Source: Caulobacteraceae bacterium (GTDB lineage Bacteria > Pseudomonadota > Alphaproteobacteria > Caulobacterales > Caulobacteraceae). Taken from it: a stretch of 64,000 nucleotides of DNA. The notes under the pieces were generated by a model that was given only the letters and a program-made list of their open reading frames with translations, searched no databases and was not told the origin of the DNA. Made by a program: the position numbers and the translations under genes. Location: contig JARLIQ010000047.1 of assembly GCA_031291645.1 (NCBI GenBank), forward strand, positions 1-64,000. Direction: 5' to 3'. Below, one piece after another: positions 48,214 through 57,772 of this stretch; within the stretch, counting starts at the first letter, position 1; every line of letters begins with the position of its first letter.

Positions 48214-48633
48214 TCAGCCGACGATGTCGGTTTCCGAGAAGAACTGGGCGATCTCGAGCTTGGCGTTCTCTTCGCTGTCCGAGCCGTGGACCGAGTTCTC
48301 GCCGACCGATTCGGCGTAGAGCTTGCGGATGGTGCCTTCGGCGGCCTGGGCCGGATTGGTGGCGCCCATCACTTCGCGGTACTTGGCGACGGCGTTCGGG
48401 CCCTGCAGCACCTGCACCACGACCGGCGCGGAGATCATGAAGTCGACCAGTTCGCCGAAGAACGGGCGTTCCTTGTGCACTTCATAGAAGCGCTCGGCCT
48501 GGGCGCGGGTCATGTGGATGCGGCGCTGGGCGACGATGCGCAGGCCGGCGCCTTCGATCACCGCATTCACCTTGCCGGTGATGTTCCGCCGCGTCGCGTC
48601 CGGCTTGATGATCGAGAAGGTTCGTTCGGTCAT
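48214..48633 (-). CDS. ndk: nucleoside diphosphate kinase
   Basis: [37 protein letters not shown]. Confidence 0.97.
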   Translation of the reverse strand: MTERTFSIIKPDATRRNITGKVNAVIEGAGLRIVAQRRIHMTRAQAERFYEVHKERPFFGELVDFMISAPVVVQVLQGPNAVAKYREVMGATNPAQAAEGTIRKLYAESVGENSVHGSDSEENAKLEIAQFFSETDIVG

Positions 48634-48739
48634 ATCTGATCGAGGCTCGCACTAAAGAGTTGTCGGGGGAGTTGGATTGGAATGGTCGCGGGCTTATAGC
48701 CGTGCGCTTTCCTCCCGCCAAGGCGCGCTTCCGAACCAC

Positions 48740-50644
48740 ATGCTGCAGATCAACGAGCTGGTGTTCGACGCGTGGGGCCGGCGCTTCTTCGACAATGCGA
48801 GCGTCACCCTGCCGGTCAACGGCAAGGTCGGCCTCGTCGGTCGCAACGGCGCCGGCAAGTCCACGCTGTTCAAGCTGATCCTCGGCCAGCTCACCCTGGG
48901 CTCGGGCGAGATCCGCCTGCCCAAACACGCCCGCATCGCCTCGGTCGACCAGGAGCATCCGGCCACGCCCGTCTCGCTGCTGGACACGGTGCTGGCCGCC
49001 GACGTCGAGCGCGCGCGGCTGACGGCCGAGCTGGAGACCGCCGAGCCCGAGCACCTGGGCGAGATCTACGCCCGGCTGATCGAGATCGACGCCGACCGCG
49101 CGCCCTCCCGCGCGGCCGAGATCCTGAGCGGCCTCGGCTTCTCCAACGACGACCTGGCGCGGCCGATGGCCGAGTTCTCAGGCGGCTGGCGCATGCGCGT
49201 GGCCCTGGCGGCGGCCCTGTTCGCCGAGCCCGAGATGCTGCTGCTCGACGAGCCGACCAACTACCTGGACCTGGAAGGCGCGCTCTGGCTCGAGGCGCGG
49301 CTGAAGAAGTACCCCTACTCGGCCCTGATCATCAGCCACGACCGCGACATCCTCAACAACGCCTGCGGCTACATCCTGCACCTGCGCGACGGCAAGCTGG
49401 ACCTCTACACCGGCGGCTACGACCAGTTCGAGCTTCAGCGGGCGGAGAAGCTGCGCCTGCAGGAGGCGATGCGGACCAAGATCGAGGCCAAGCGCGCCCA
49501 CATGCAGGCCTTCGTGGACCGCTTCCGCGCCAAGGCGTCGAAGGCGACCCAGGCCCAGTCGCGCCTGAAGATGCTGGCCAAGCTGCCGGTGATCTCGGAG
49601 GCGGAGATGGAGCACACCGCCCCCTTCACCCTGCCCTCGCCGCCCCGGCCGCTGGCCCCGCCCCTGGTGCGGCTGGAGGACGTCTCGGTCGGCTACGACG
49701 GGCCGCCGGTGCTCAAGCGGCTGAACCTGCGCCTGGACCTGGACGACCGCATCGGCCTGCTGGGCGTCAACGGCGCGGGCAAGTCGACCTTCGCCAAGAT
49801 GATCGCGGGCGCCCTGCCGATCAGCGGCGGCCACATGCACCGCGACCGGCGCATGAAGGTCGGCTGGTTCCACCAGCACCAGATCGAGGCGCTGGATCCC
49901 AAGGACACGCCCCTGGACATCATCCGCGTCCACATGCGCGAGGCCAGCGAGTCCCAGCGCCGCTCCAAGCTCGCTCAGTTCGGCCTCGGCTACGACAAGG
50001 CCGAAACGACCGTGGCCAACCTGTCCGGCGGCGAGCGGGCGCGGCTGCTGCTGAACCTTGTGGCGATGGACGCCCCGCACCTGCTGATCCTCGACGAGCC
50101 GACCAACCACCTCGACATCGACAGCCGCCGGGCCCTGCTGGACGCGCTGAACGAGTACGAGGGCGCGGTGATCCTGATCACCCACGACCGCTCGCTGATG
50201 GAGCTGGTGGCCGACCGGCTGTGGCTGGCGGCCGACGGCGGGGTCAGGCCGTTCGACGGCGACATGGAGGACTACGCCAAGTTCGTGCTGGACCGGGCGC
50301 GGATGGCGGCCAGGGGGCCGTCCCAGACAGCCCCCGCGGCCGCTGCGCCGGCGCCGGCGGCCAAGCCCGCGCCCGCCCGCCCCTCCGCCTCGCGCGATCC
50401 GGTCGCCCAGGCCGCCCCGCTCAAGCGCAAGCTGGAGGCGGCCGAGGCGGCGCTGGCCCGGGAGACGCGGGCGGCGGCCGAACTCGACCAGGCGCTGGCC
50501 GACCCCCAGCTCTACGTCCGCGATCCCGCCAAGGCCGCCGAGCTCGGCCAGCGGCGGGCCAAGAAGCAGGCGGCCCTGGACGCGGCGGAACGCGAATGGC
50601 TGGCCGCGGCCGAAGCCTACGAGGCCGCGCTGGCGGCGCGCTGA
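48740..50644 (+). CDS. ABC-F family ATP-binding protein
   Basis: two ABC domains (GRNGAGKST, GVNGAGKST), ABC-F linker and coiled-coil C-terminus. Confidence 0.93.
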   Translation: MLQINELVFDAWGRRFFDNASVTLPVNGKVGLVGRNGAGKSTLFKLILGQLTLGSGEIRLPKHARIASVDQEHPATPVSLLDTVLAADVERARLTAELETAEPEHLGEIYARLIEIDADRAPSRAAEILSGLGFSNDDLARPMAEFSGGWRMRVALAAALFAEPEMLLLDEPTNYLDLEGALWLEARLKKYPYSALIISHDRDILNNACGYILHLRDGKLDLYTGGYDQFELQRAEKLRLQEAMRTKIEAKRAHMQAFVDRFRAKASKATQAQSRLKMLAKLPVISEAEMEHTAPFTLPSPPRPLAPPLVRLEDVSVGYDGPPVLKRLNLRLDLDDRIGLLGVNGAGKSTFAKMIAGALPISGGHMHRDRRMKVGWFHQHQIEALDPKDTPLDIIRVHMREASESQRRSKLAQFGLGYDKAETTVANLSGGERARLLLNLVAMDAPHLLILDEPTNHLDIDSRRALLDALNEYEGAVILITHDRSLMELVADRLWLAADGGVRPFDGDMEDYAKFVLDRARMAARGPSQTAPAAAAPAPAAKPAPARPSASRDPVAQAAPLKRKLEAAEAALARETRAAAELDQALADPQLYVRDPAKAAELGQRRAKKQAALDAAEREWLAAAEAYEAALAAR

Positions 50645-50654
50645 GCCGCGTGCT

Positions 50655-50999
50655 CTAGCCGCAGGTCACGGCCGTGATCAGGCCGGTGTTCGCGTCATAG
50701 AGGATGTCGGTCCGGTCGGGCCGGTAGTCCTGGCTCGCCGGGCAGGTGGCGCAGGCCACGCGCCGATGGGACGGGTCGACGGGCACAGGGATCTCGGACT
50801 TCGGCCGCCCCACCAGATAGGCCAGAGCGGCCGCCTCGCAGCGCGGCGGCGTCGATCCGGCGGACGGGGTCTGGGCCAGCGAAGGCGGCGGGCTTTGCGG
50901 CGACGGACCTTGCAGCGGCGTCTGGGCCGAGGCGTGGGCGCACAGGGACAGCGTCACGGCCAAGCCGAACGCCCACGGCCTCATGCCTGCTTTTCCCAT
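50655..50999 (-). CDS. secreted hypothetical protein
   Basis: signal peptide (MRPWAFGLAVTLSLCAHASAQ), proline-rich mature region, two-plus Cys. Confidence 0.6.
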   Translation of the reverse strand: MGKAGMRPWAFGLAVTLSLCAHASAQTPLQGPSPQSPPPSLAQTPSAGSTPPRCEAAALAYLVGRPKSEIPVPVDPSHRRVACATCPASQDYRPDRTDILYDANTGLITAVTCG

Positions 51000-51442
51000 C
51001 CGCGTTCCGCTCCCTGGCGCCAGTAGGATACCGCAAGACCCGAGTCCTTGAACGTCTTCCATCGGCGGCGCGCGAGCGCCGTGGCCGCTTCGTCTCGGCC
51101 ATCGAACAGCAGGATGCAGCGCGCATAGCCGTCCAGCGCGCCCGGCTCGGCCCCGTCGATCAGGAACAGGGCCTGGGCCGCGTTGGGATTGTCCAGCCCG
51201 CTGGTGAGCAGGATCGGCTGGCGTGGCGCGAGCGGCTCGTCATCCAGGCCGTGCGGCAGGAAGCTGTTGTCGCGATAACTCCACAGCCAGCCGTCCAGGT
51301 GCTCGATCCGCTCGGGCTCGGGCGTGCGGACGATGGCGCGCCAGCCCCGCGCCAGGGTCTTCTCCAGCAGCTCGGGCAGCACCTGGTCGAGCGTCGAGCG
51401 CTCCAGATGGTAGAACCAGACCTCGCAGGCGCCGCCGCTCAT
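50981..51442 (-). CDS. holC: DNA polymerase III subunit chi
   Basis: VWFYHLERSTLDQVLPELLEKTLARGWRAIVRT ... LDGWLWSYRDNSFLPHG. Confidence 0.93.
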   Translation of the reverse strand: MSGGACEVWFYHLERSTLDQVLPELLEKTLARGWRAIVRTPEPERIEHLDGWLWSYRDNSFLPHGLDDEPLAPRQPILLTSGLDNPNAAQALFLIDGAEPGALDGYARCILLFDGRDEAATALARRRWKTFKDSGLAVSYWRQGAERGWEKQA

Positions 51443-51449
51443 CCGCGCC

Positions 51450-52934
51450 TCAGGCCTCGTAGTGGTCGGCCACCAGCTGGTTCAGCAGCCGCACGCCGAA
51501 CCCGGTCGCCCCATCGGGGATGGTCGGGACGGCCGAGGGCTTCTTCCAGGCGGTCGAGGCGATGTCGAGGTGCGCCCAGGGCAGGCCGTTGACGAAGCGC
51601 TGGATGAACAGGGCCGCGGTGATCGAACCGCCCGGCCGGCCGCCGACGTTCTTCACGTCGGCCGCCATGCTCTCGATCTGCTTCTCGTAGGCCGCCGGCA
51701 GCGGCAGGCGCCACAGCGCATCGCCCGAGGCCTTCGACGCGGCCAGCAGGTTGTCCGCCAGCTCGTCGTTGTTGCTGAACAGGCCCGCGTAATCGTTACC
51801 GAGCGCGATGATGATGGCCCCGGTCAGGGTCGCCAGGTCGATCATGAACTTCGGCTTGAACCGGTCCTGGCAGTACCAGAGGGCGTCGGCCAGCACGAGC
51901 CGGCCCTCGGCGTCGGTGTTGATCACCTCGATGGTCTGGCCGGACATGGAGGTGACGATGTCGCCCGGACGCTGGGCGGCGCCGTCGGGCATGTTCTCCA
52001 CCAGGCCCAGGATGCCGACCGCATTGACCTTGGCCTTGCGGCCGGCCAGCACGTGCATCAGCCCGGCGACGGCGGCCGCGCCGCCCATGTCCCACTTCAT
52101 GTCCTCCATGCCGTCGGCGGGCTTGAGGCTGATGCCGCCGGTGTCGAAGCAGACGCCCTTGCCGACGAAGGCCACGGGCTGGGCGTTCGGGTCGGCCGCG
52201 CCCTTCCACTGGATGACGGCGAGCTGGCTGTCGCGCCGGCTGCCCTGGCCCACGCCCAGCAACGAGCCCATGCCGAGCTTGGCCATCTCCGCCTCGCCCA
52301 GCACCTCCACGCTCAGCCCCATCGGCTCCAGCGCCTTGACCCGGCGGGCGAACTCTTCCGGATAGACGACGTTGGCCGGCTCGGACACCAGGTCGCGCGC
52401 GAAGATCACCGCCTCGGCAAGCGCCTTCAGCGGCCCGTCGGCCGCCTGGGCGGCGGCGACGTCGGCCACGGCGATGCGGACCGTCTCGATCGACGGCTTC
52501 TTCTCCGGCTTTTCCTTGGTGCGGTAGCGATCGAAGCGGTAGGCGGCCAGGCGCACGCCCAGGGCCGCGCGCGCGGCCGCGTCGGCCGGCAGGTCGTCCA
52601 GGCCGATGGTGAGGGTCTTGGCGCCCGAGGTCTTCAGCGCCTGGTAGGCTTCGGCCGCGGCGGTCTCGGCGGCGGCCGCGTCGAACCCGTCGCTGGCGCC
52701 CGCCCCGATCAGCAACACCCGCGCCGCCTGGAGACCCGCGGGGGCCACGACTTCGAGCGAGCGTCCCTTGGCCCCGGTGAAGCCGGTCGCGGAGATGGCC
52801 CGGGCCAGGGCCCCGCTCGCCGCCGAATCCAGCGCCGCGGCCGCTCCCGACAAGGCCGCGCCTTCGAAAACCAGCACGGCGACGGCGCCGGACGCACTCG
52901 CGGACGCACCCGCCGCCACGAACTCGATCTGCAT
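51450..52934 (-). CDS. pepA: leucyl aminopeptidase
   Basis: VGKGVCFDTGGISLKP; NTDAEGRLVLADAL signature. Confidence 0.96.
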   Translation of the reverse strand: MQIEFVAAGASASASGAVAVLVFEGAALSGAAAALDSAASGALARAISATGFTGAKGRSLEVVAPAGLQAARVLLIGAGASDGFDAAAAETAAAEAYQALKTSGAKTLTIGLDDLPADAAARAALGVRLAAYRFDRYRTKEKPEKKPSIETVRIAVADVAAAQAADGPLKALAEAVIFARDLVSEPANVVYPEEFARRVKALEPMGLSVEVLGEAEMAKLGMGSLLGVGQGSRRDSQLAVIQWKGAADPNAQPVAFVGKGVCFDTGGISLKPADGMEDMKWDMGGAAAVAGLMHVLAGRKAKVNAVGILGLVENMPDGAAQRPGDIVTSMSGQTIEVINTDAEGRLVLADALWYCQDRFKPKFMIDLATLTGAIIIALGNDYAGLFSNNDELADNLLAASKASGDALWRLPLPAAYEKQIESMAADVKNVGGRPGGSITAALFIQRFVNGLPWAHLDIASTAWKKPSAVPTIPDGATGFGVRLLNQLVADHYEA

Positions 52935-53087
52935 TAAAAACACTCCCAACGACGAGCGGGCTTTCGTCGGCCCGCGCCACGGCTTACCTGCATGCGCTGC
53001 GGTTGGCGATTCCCAGGCGCGGCGTATAGAAGATGTTTCGCCTGGTCGGGCTCCGCAACGGCCGCGTTGGCGTCACGGCGGCGGTTC

Positions 53088-54230
53088 ATGCACCTGATCG
53101 AACGTTACCTGTTGCGACAGCTCGTTGGGCCGACCGTCCTTTCGGTCACCGCCCTCAGCATCGTCGCCATGCTCAGCCAGAGCCTCGGGGCGCTGGACAT
53201 CATCGTCAACCAGGGCCAGAGCGCCTTCGTGCTGATCAAGCTGACGCTGCTGGCCCTGCCGCAGCTGATGGTGCTGATCCTGCCGATCGCACTATTCGTG
53301 GCGGCCCTGGTGGCGCTGAACCGGCTGCACACCGAGCAGGAGATCGTGGTCTGCTTCGCCAGCGGCATGAGCCGCTGGCAGGTGATCTCCCCGGCGATCG
53401 GCCTGGCGGCCGTCGTCGCCCTGGTCGCCCTGTTCCTCAACCTCTGGATCTCGCCCCTGGCCGAGCGGGTCATGCGCAACGAGCTGTTCCGCGTCCGCAC
53501 CGACCTGGCCGCCAGCCTGGTGCACGTGGGCGAATTCACCGAGCCGGCGCCGGGCCTGACCGTCTACGCCCAGAGCAGCGACGCGGGCGGCTCCCTGCGC
53601 AACCTGTTCGTCATCCAGCAGAAGCCCGACGGCGGCGACACCACCTTCTTCGCCGCGCGTGGCAAGGTCTCCAAGCGCAACGGCTCGCCCGTGCTGATCA
53701 TGCACGACGGCTCCGAGCAGGAATTCACCAGCGGCGGCGTGCTCGACTACCTTAGGTTTGACGAATATATCTTTGATCTTTCGAACTTTTTATCCAAAAA
53801 TGAACTTGTCCACTACAAGATCTCCGACCGCTATCTGCACGAACTGCTGTTTCCCGACCTGACCCAGGCCTGGGAGCGGCGCGAGCGCGTGGCGATGCTG
53901 GCCGAGGCCCATGCGCGCCTGTCCGCGCCGCTCTACAGCATCACCTTCATGGCCATGGCCCTGGCCGCGGTGATCGGCGGGCCGTTCAGCCGGCTGGGCT
54001 ACGCGCGGCGGATCATCGGGTTCGGCGCGGCCGCCGCCGTGGTCCGCATCTTGGGCTTCGCGGTCCAGGCGGCCTGCGCGGGTTCGGCCTGGCTGAACAT
54101 CCTGCAGTACGCGATCCCGATCGGCGCCGCCTGGTGGGCCTTCGCCGAACTGTTCCGCCAGCGCGTGCGGCGACCCATCGCCCTGCGGCCGCTCAAGGGC
54201 TATACGGCGGCGAACGGGGCCCCGGCATGA
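53088..54230 (+). CDS. lptF: LPS export ABC transporter permease LptF
   Basis: MHLIERYLLRQLVGPT; YjgP/YjgQ fold; tandem with lptG. Confidence 0.93.
   Translation: MHLIERYLLRQLVGPTVLSVTALSIVAMLSQSLGALDIIVNQGQSAFVLIKLTLLALPQLMVLILPIALFVAALVALNRLHTEQEIVVCFASGMSRWQVISPAIGLAAVVALVALFLNLWISPLAERVMRNELFRVRTDLAASLVHVGEFTEPAPGLTVYAQSSDAGGSLRNLFVIQQKPDGGDTTFFAARGKVSKRNGSPVLIMHDGSEQEFTSGGVLDYLRFDEYIFDLSNFLSKNELVHYKISDRYLHELLFPDLTQAWERRERVAMLAEAHARLSAPLYSITFMAMALAAVIGGPFSRLGYARRIIGFGAAAAVVRILGFAVQAACAGSAWLNILQYAIPIGAAWWAFAELFRQRVRRPIALRPLKGYTAANGAPA
53751..53817 (+). other. AT-rich, rare-codon patch inside lptF
   Basis: 53751-53810 contains 18 G/C of 60; codons ctt agg ttt gac gaa tat atc ttt gat ctt tcg aac ttt tta. 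Confidence 0.8.
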
Positions 54231-55333
54231 AGCTGCGCCTGAACCGGATCGAGCACTACGTCCTCGAACGCACCCTGATCGGGGTCGGCGGAGCGTTCGC
54301 CGTGTTCGCGACGGTCATCACCCTGATCGACTTCGTCGAACTGTCCCGCAGCGTGGGCGTACGGGCCGAGATCGGGTTCGACCAGGTGCTGGTCATGACC
54401 CTGCTCAACGCCCCGACCCTGGTCCTGCTGCTCCTGCCCTTCTCCTTTCTGTTCGGGGTCCTGGGCGCGTTCGTCAGCCTGAACCGGCGCAGCGAGCTGA
54501 TCGCCATGCGCGCGGCCGGGGTCTCGGCCTGGCGGTTCATCTTCCCCGCCGCCGGCGCGGCCGTGGCCATCGGGGTGGTGACCGTCACCGTGCTCAACCC
54601 CGTCGCCTCCATGCTCAACGCCCGCTTCGAGAGCATGCGGGCCGAGCTGATGCAGGGCTATGGGCCGACGACGCCCCGGGCCCTCTGGCTGCGGCAGGGC
54701 GACATCCATAACCAGATCGTGATCCGCGCGCACCAGCGGGTGTCGGGCAAGGGCGAGCTGACCCTGCGCGGGGTGACGCTGTTCATCTCGACCCGTTCGG
54801 CCGCCGGCACGCTGCAGTTCTCGCGCCGGATCGAAGCGGCCCAGGCCCAGTTGATGCCGGGCTACTGGCTGCTGACCGGCGCCCAGGAGGCCACGCCCGG
54901 CGCGGCGGCCTACCACTTCGACACCCTGACCATCCCCTCCAGCCTGAACGGCGACAGCGCGCTGGAGCGCTTCGCCTCGCCCACGGCGGTGCCGTTCTGG
55001 GGCCTGTGGCGCGCGATCGCCCGGACCGAGCAGGCGGGCTTCTCGGCGACCGGCTACCGGCTGGAGCTGGAGGAACTTCTGGCCACGCCGCTGATGTTCG
55101 CCGCGATGTCGGTGCTGGCGGCGGCCTTTTCGCTGCGCCTTATCCGCCTGGGCGGGCTCGCCGCCCTGGCCGGATCGGGCGTGGCCCTGGGTTTCGTGAT
55201 CTTCTTCTTCAACGAACTGTGCCGCGCACTCGGCAAGGCCGGCGCCATTCCGGCGTTCGCGGCCGCCTGGACTCCGCCGCTGATCGCGCTTTTGGCGGGG
55301 TTCACCTTGCTTTGTTATACCGAGGACGGCTAG
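54227..55333 (+). CDS. lptG: LPS export ABC transporter permease LptG
   Basis: YjgP/YjgQ fold; 4-bp ATGA overlap with lptF. Confidence 0.93.
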   Translation: MKLRLNRIEHYVLERTLIGVGGAFAVFATVITLIDFVELSRSVGVRAEIGFDQVLVMTLLNAPTLVLLLLPFSFLFGVLGAFVSLNRRSELIAMRAAGVSAWRFIFPAAGAAVAIGVVTVTVLNPVASMLNARFESMRAELMQGYGPTTPRALWLRQGDIHNQIVIRAHQRVSGKGELTLRGVTLFISTRSAAGTLQFSRRIEAAQAQLMPGYWLLTGAQEATPGAAAYHFDTLTIPSSLNGDSALERFASPTAVPFWGLWRAIARTEQAGFSATGYRLELEELLATPLMFAAMSVLAAAFSLRLIRLGGLAALAGSGVALGFVIFFFNELCRALGKAGAIPAFAAAWTPPLIALLAGFTLLCYTEDG

Positions 55334-55393
55334 GCCGGAGTCGCCGTTTGTCGCCGCCGTGGTCCGGCCGCGTCGCGAGAGGGGAATTGCTTG

Positions 55394-57772
55394 ATGCGCG
55401 GCGGTTGGCGGGCGCGATCATTGGCTGGAACGCTGTGCGCCTTTGGCGGCGCGGCGCTTGCGTTGGCGTTCGCTGCGCAGGCCCAGGCGCAGACCGCCAC
55501 CGACCTGCCGGTGCGCGTGCCGGGATCGCCCTCGCCCCTGCCCTCGTCCGAGGCGCCCAAGCCCAAGCCCCCGCCCGTCCCGCCGCCGCCGGCTCCCGAC
55601 GGCCTGGGCCAGAACGGCTTCTATCTCGAGGCCGACACCTTGACTCGGGACGACCGCAACAACGTCTGGATGGCCGCCGGCCAGGTCGAGGCCCGCTACC
55701 AGGGCCGGGTCGTGCGGGCCGACACCCTGACCTATAACGTCGTCGCCGGGACAGTCACCGCCGACGGCCACGCCCAGATCATCAACACCGACGGCACGGT
55801 GTTGTCGGGCGATCACGTCCTGATGGACGACAAGATGCGCGCCGGCTTCGTGAAGGGCTTTTCCGCCCACGAGCCGTTCAACATCACCTTCGCCGCCGAT
55901 GTCGCCGTCCGCCGCAGCGAGACGGTCAACGAACTCAACCGAGCGGTCTTCACCCCGTGCGACATCTGCGCGCCGGACGGCTCGCACATCGAGCCGACCT
56001 GGTCGATCTCCGCCTCCAAGGTGGTCCAGGACCGCGAGCGGCGGCTGGTGACCTATCGCGACGCGGTGCTGCGGGTGAAGGGGATTCCGATCTTCTACGC
56101 GCCCGTGTTCTGGCACCCCGATCCGTCGTCGCCCCGCGCCTCCGGCCTCCTGGTGCCGACCTTCTCCTATTCGAACAAGCTCGGGATGACCTACCAGCAG
56201 CCGTACCTGCAGGTGATCTCGCCTTCTGAAGAACTGGTCATCGACCCGCAGTTCGACACCAAGGTGAACCCGATCCTGAACCTGGAATGGACCAAGCGCT
56301 TCTATTCGGGGATCATCAACGCCCGCGTGGGCGTCACCTACGGCCGGGACTTCGACAGCAACGGCAACCAGTTCGGGCCGCAGACCTTCCGCTCCTACAT
56401 CCTGGCGAACGGCGCCTTCGACCTGACCAAGGCCTGGTCGTGGGGCTTCAACGCCGAGCGGACGTCAGACCCGCTGCTGTTCGACAAGTACAACATCGCC
56501 AACGTCTACGAGCAGCACGGACCGTTCGCCGCCGACAACGAACGCCTGGTCTCCGACATCTACGTGACGCGCCAGGACACCAACTCCTACCTCTCGATCA
56601 GCGCGGTGAGCTTCCAGGGGCTGCGGCAGGTCTCCGCCGGCGTGACCGAGGACAACCGCGCCTTCCCGCTCGTCGCCCCTCTGATCGAGGGCCGCTACGA
56701 CGTGCCGTTCAGCGTCGCGGGCGGCTCGCTGCGCATCCTCGGCAGCGCCGTAGTCCTGACCCGCGACCAGCAGCTCCAGACCGCCACCGGCCCGACCGAC
56801 AACAGCCGCCGGGCGACTGGCGAGATCGACTGGCTGCGGACCTTCACCCTGTCCAACGGCATCCGGCTGAACCCGTTCGTCAACCTGCGCGGCGACGTCT
56901 ACAACATCGACAACCTCTCGGCGTCCAACGCGGGCAACCACACCGTCTCGCGCGGACAGGCCACCGCCGGCCTGAACCTGACCTGGCCCTTCATCCGCCA
57001 GCAGGGGTCCCAGTCCGTCGTGCTGGAGCCCATCGCCCAGTTCCTGGTCTCGCCGAGCGTCAAGGCCAATGCGAACATCCCCAACGAGGACAGCCTGGTC
57101 TTCACCTACGACGAGACCGACCTGTTCGATCCGAACAAGTTCCCGGGCTACGACGTGTTCGACGGCGGGGCGCGGATGAACCTGGGCGGGCGGGCGACCT
57201 TCGACTGGGGCGGCGGGCGCAACCTGGTCGTGGTGGCCGGCCGCACGTTGCGGGCCGACACCACCAACATCTATCCGGCCGCGACCGGGCTGAACCGCAC
57301 CGCGTCCGATTGGGTCGTCGCGGCCGACACGACGCCGATCGACGGCCTGACCCTGTTCAGCCGCGCTCTGCTCGGCGACCAATACGGCATCGACCGGCTG
57401 GAGGTCGGCGCCGATTTCGCCTATCAGCGCTTCCGCGGCTACATCCGCTACGATATCGACAACACCATCCCCGCCCAGACGGTCAACGGCATCGTCTATG
57501 GCGGCAAGATCAACGACCTGGAATACGGCGGCGAGGTCTTCGTCACCAAGCATTGGGGCGTAAGCCTGGCCGGCATCCACGACCTCGTGGCCAACGACTG
57601 GCGCATGCGCGACATAGGACTGATCTACAAGGACGACTGCATCCGGGCGGATGTGGTCTATCAACACGAAGACACGATCGAAGGTCGGCTGGGCAAGTCG
57701 GACGCGGTCTTCTTGCGCCTAACCCTCGCCACATTGGCCGACGAAGGGTACAAGAATGCCGACTTCCGCTGA
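55394..57772 (+). CDS. lptD: LPS-assembly protein LptD
   Basis: signal peptide, OstA-like N-terminus (YLEADTLTRDDRNNVWMAAGQVEARYQGRVVRADTLTYN), PIFYAPVFWHPDPSS. Confidence 0.95.
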   Translation: MRGGWRARSLAGTLCAFGGAALALAFAAQAQAQTATDLPVRVPGSPSPLPSSEAPKPKPPPVPPPPAPDGLGQNGFYLEADTLTRDDRNNVWMAAGQVEARYQGRVVRADTLTYNVVAGTVTADGHAQIINTDGTVLSGDHVLMDDKMRAGFVKGFSAHEPFNITFAADVAVRRSETVNELNRAVFTPCDICAPDGSHIEPTWSISASKVVQDRERRLVTYRDAVLRVKGIPIFYAPVFWHPDPSSPRASGLLVPTFSYSNKLGMTYQQPYLQVISPSEELVIDPQFDTKVNPILNLEWTKRFYSGIINARVGVTYGRDFDSNGNQFGPQTFRSYILANGAFDLTKAWSWGFNAERTSDPLLFDKYNIANVYEQHGPFAADNERLVSDIYVTRQDTNSYLSISAVSFQGLRQVSAGVTEDNRAFPLVAPLIEGRYDVPFSVAGGSLRILGSAVVLTRDQQLQTATGPTDNSRRATGEIDWLRTFTLSNGIRLNPFVNLRGDVYNIDNLSASNAGNHTVSRGQATAGLNLTWPFIRQQGSQSVVLEPIAQFLVSPSVKANANIPNEDSLVFTYDETDLFDPNKFPGYDVFDGGARMNLGGRATFDWGGGRNLVVVAGRTLRADTTNIYPAATGLNRTASDWVVAADTTPIDGLTLFSRALLGDQYGIDRLEVGADFAYQRFRGYIRYDIDNTIPAQTVNGIVYGGKINDLEYGGEVFVTKHWGVSLAGIHDLVANDWRMRDIGLIYKDDCIRADVVYQHEDTIEGRLGKSDAVFLRLTLATLADEGYKNADFR

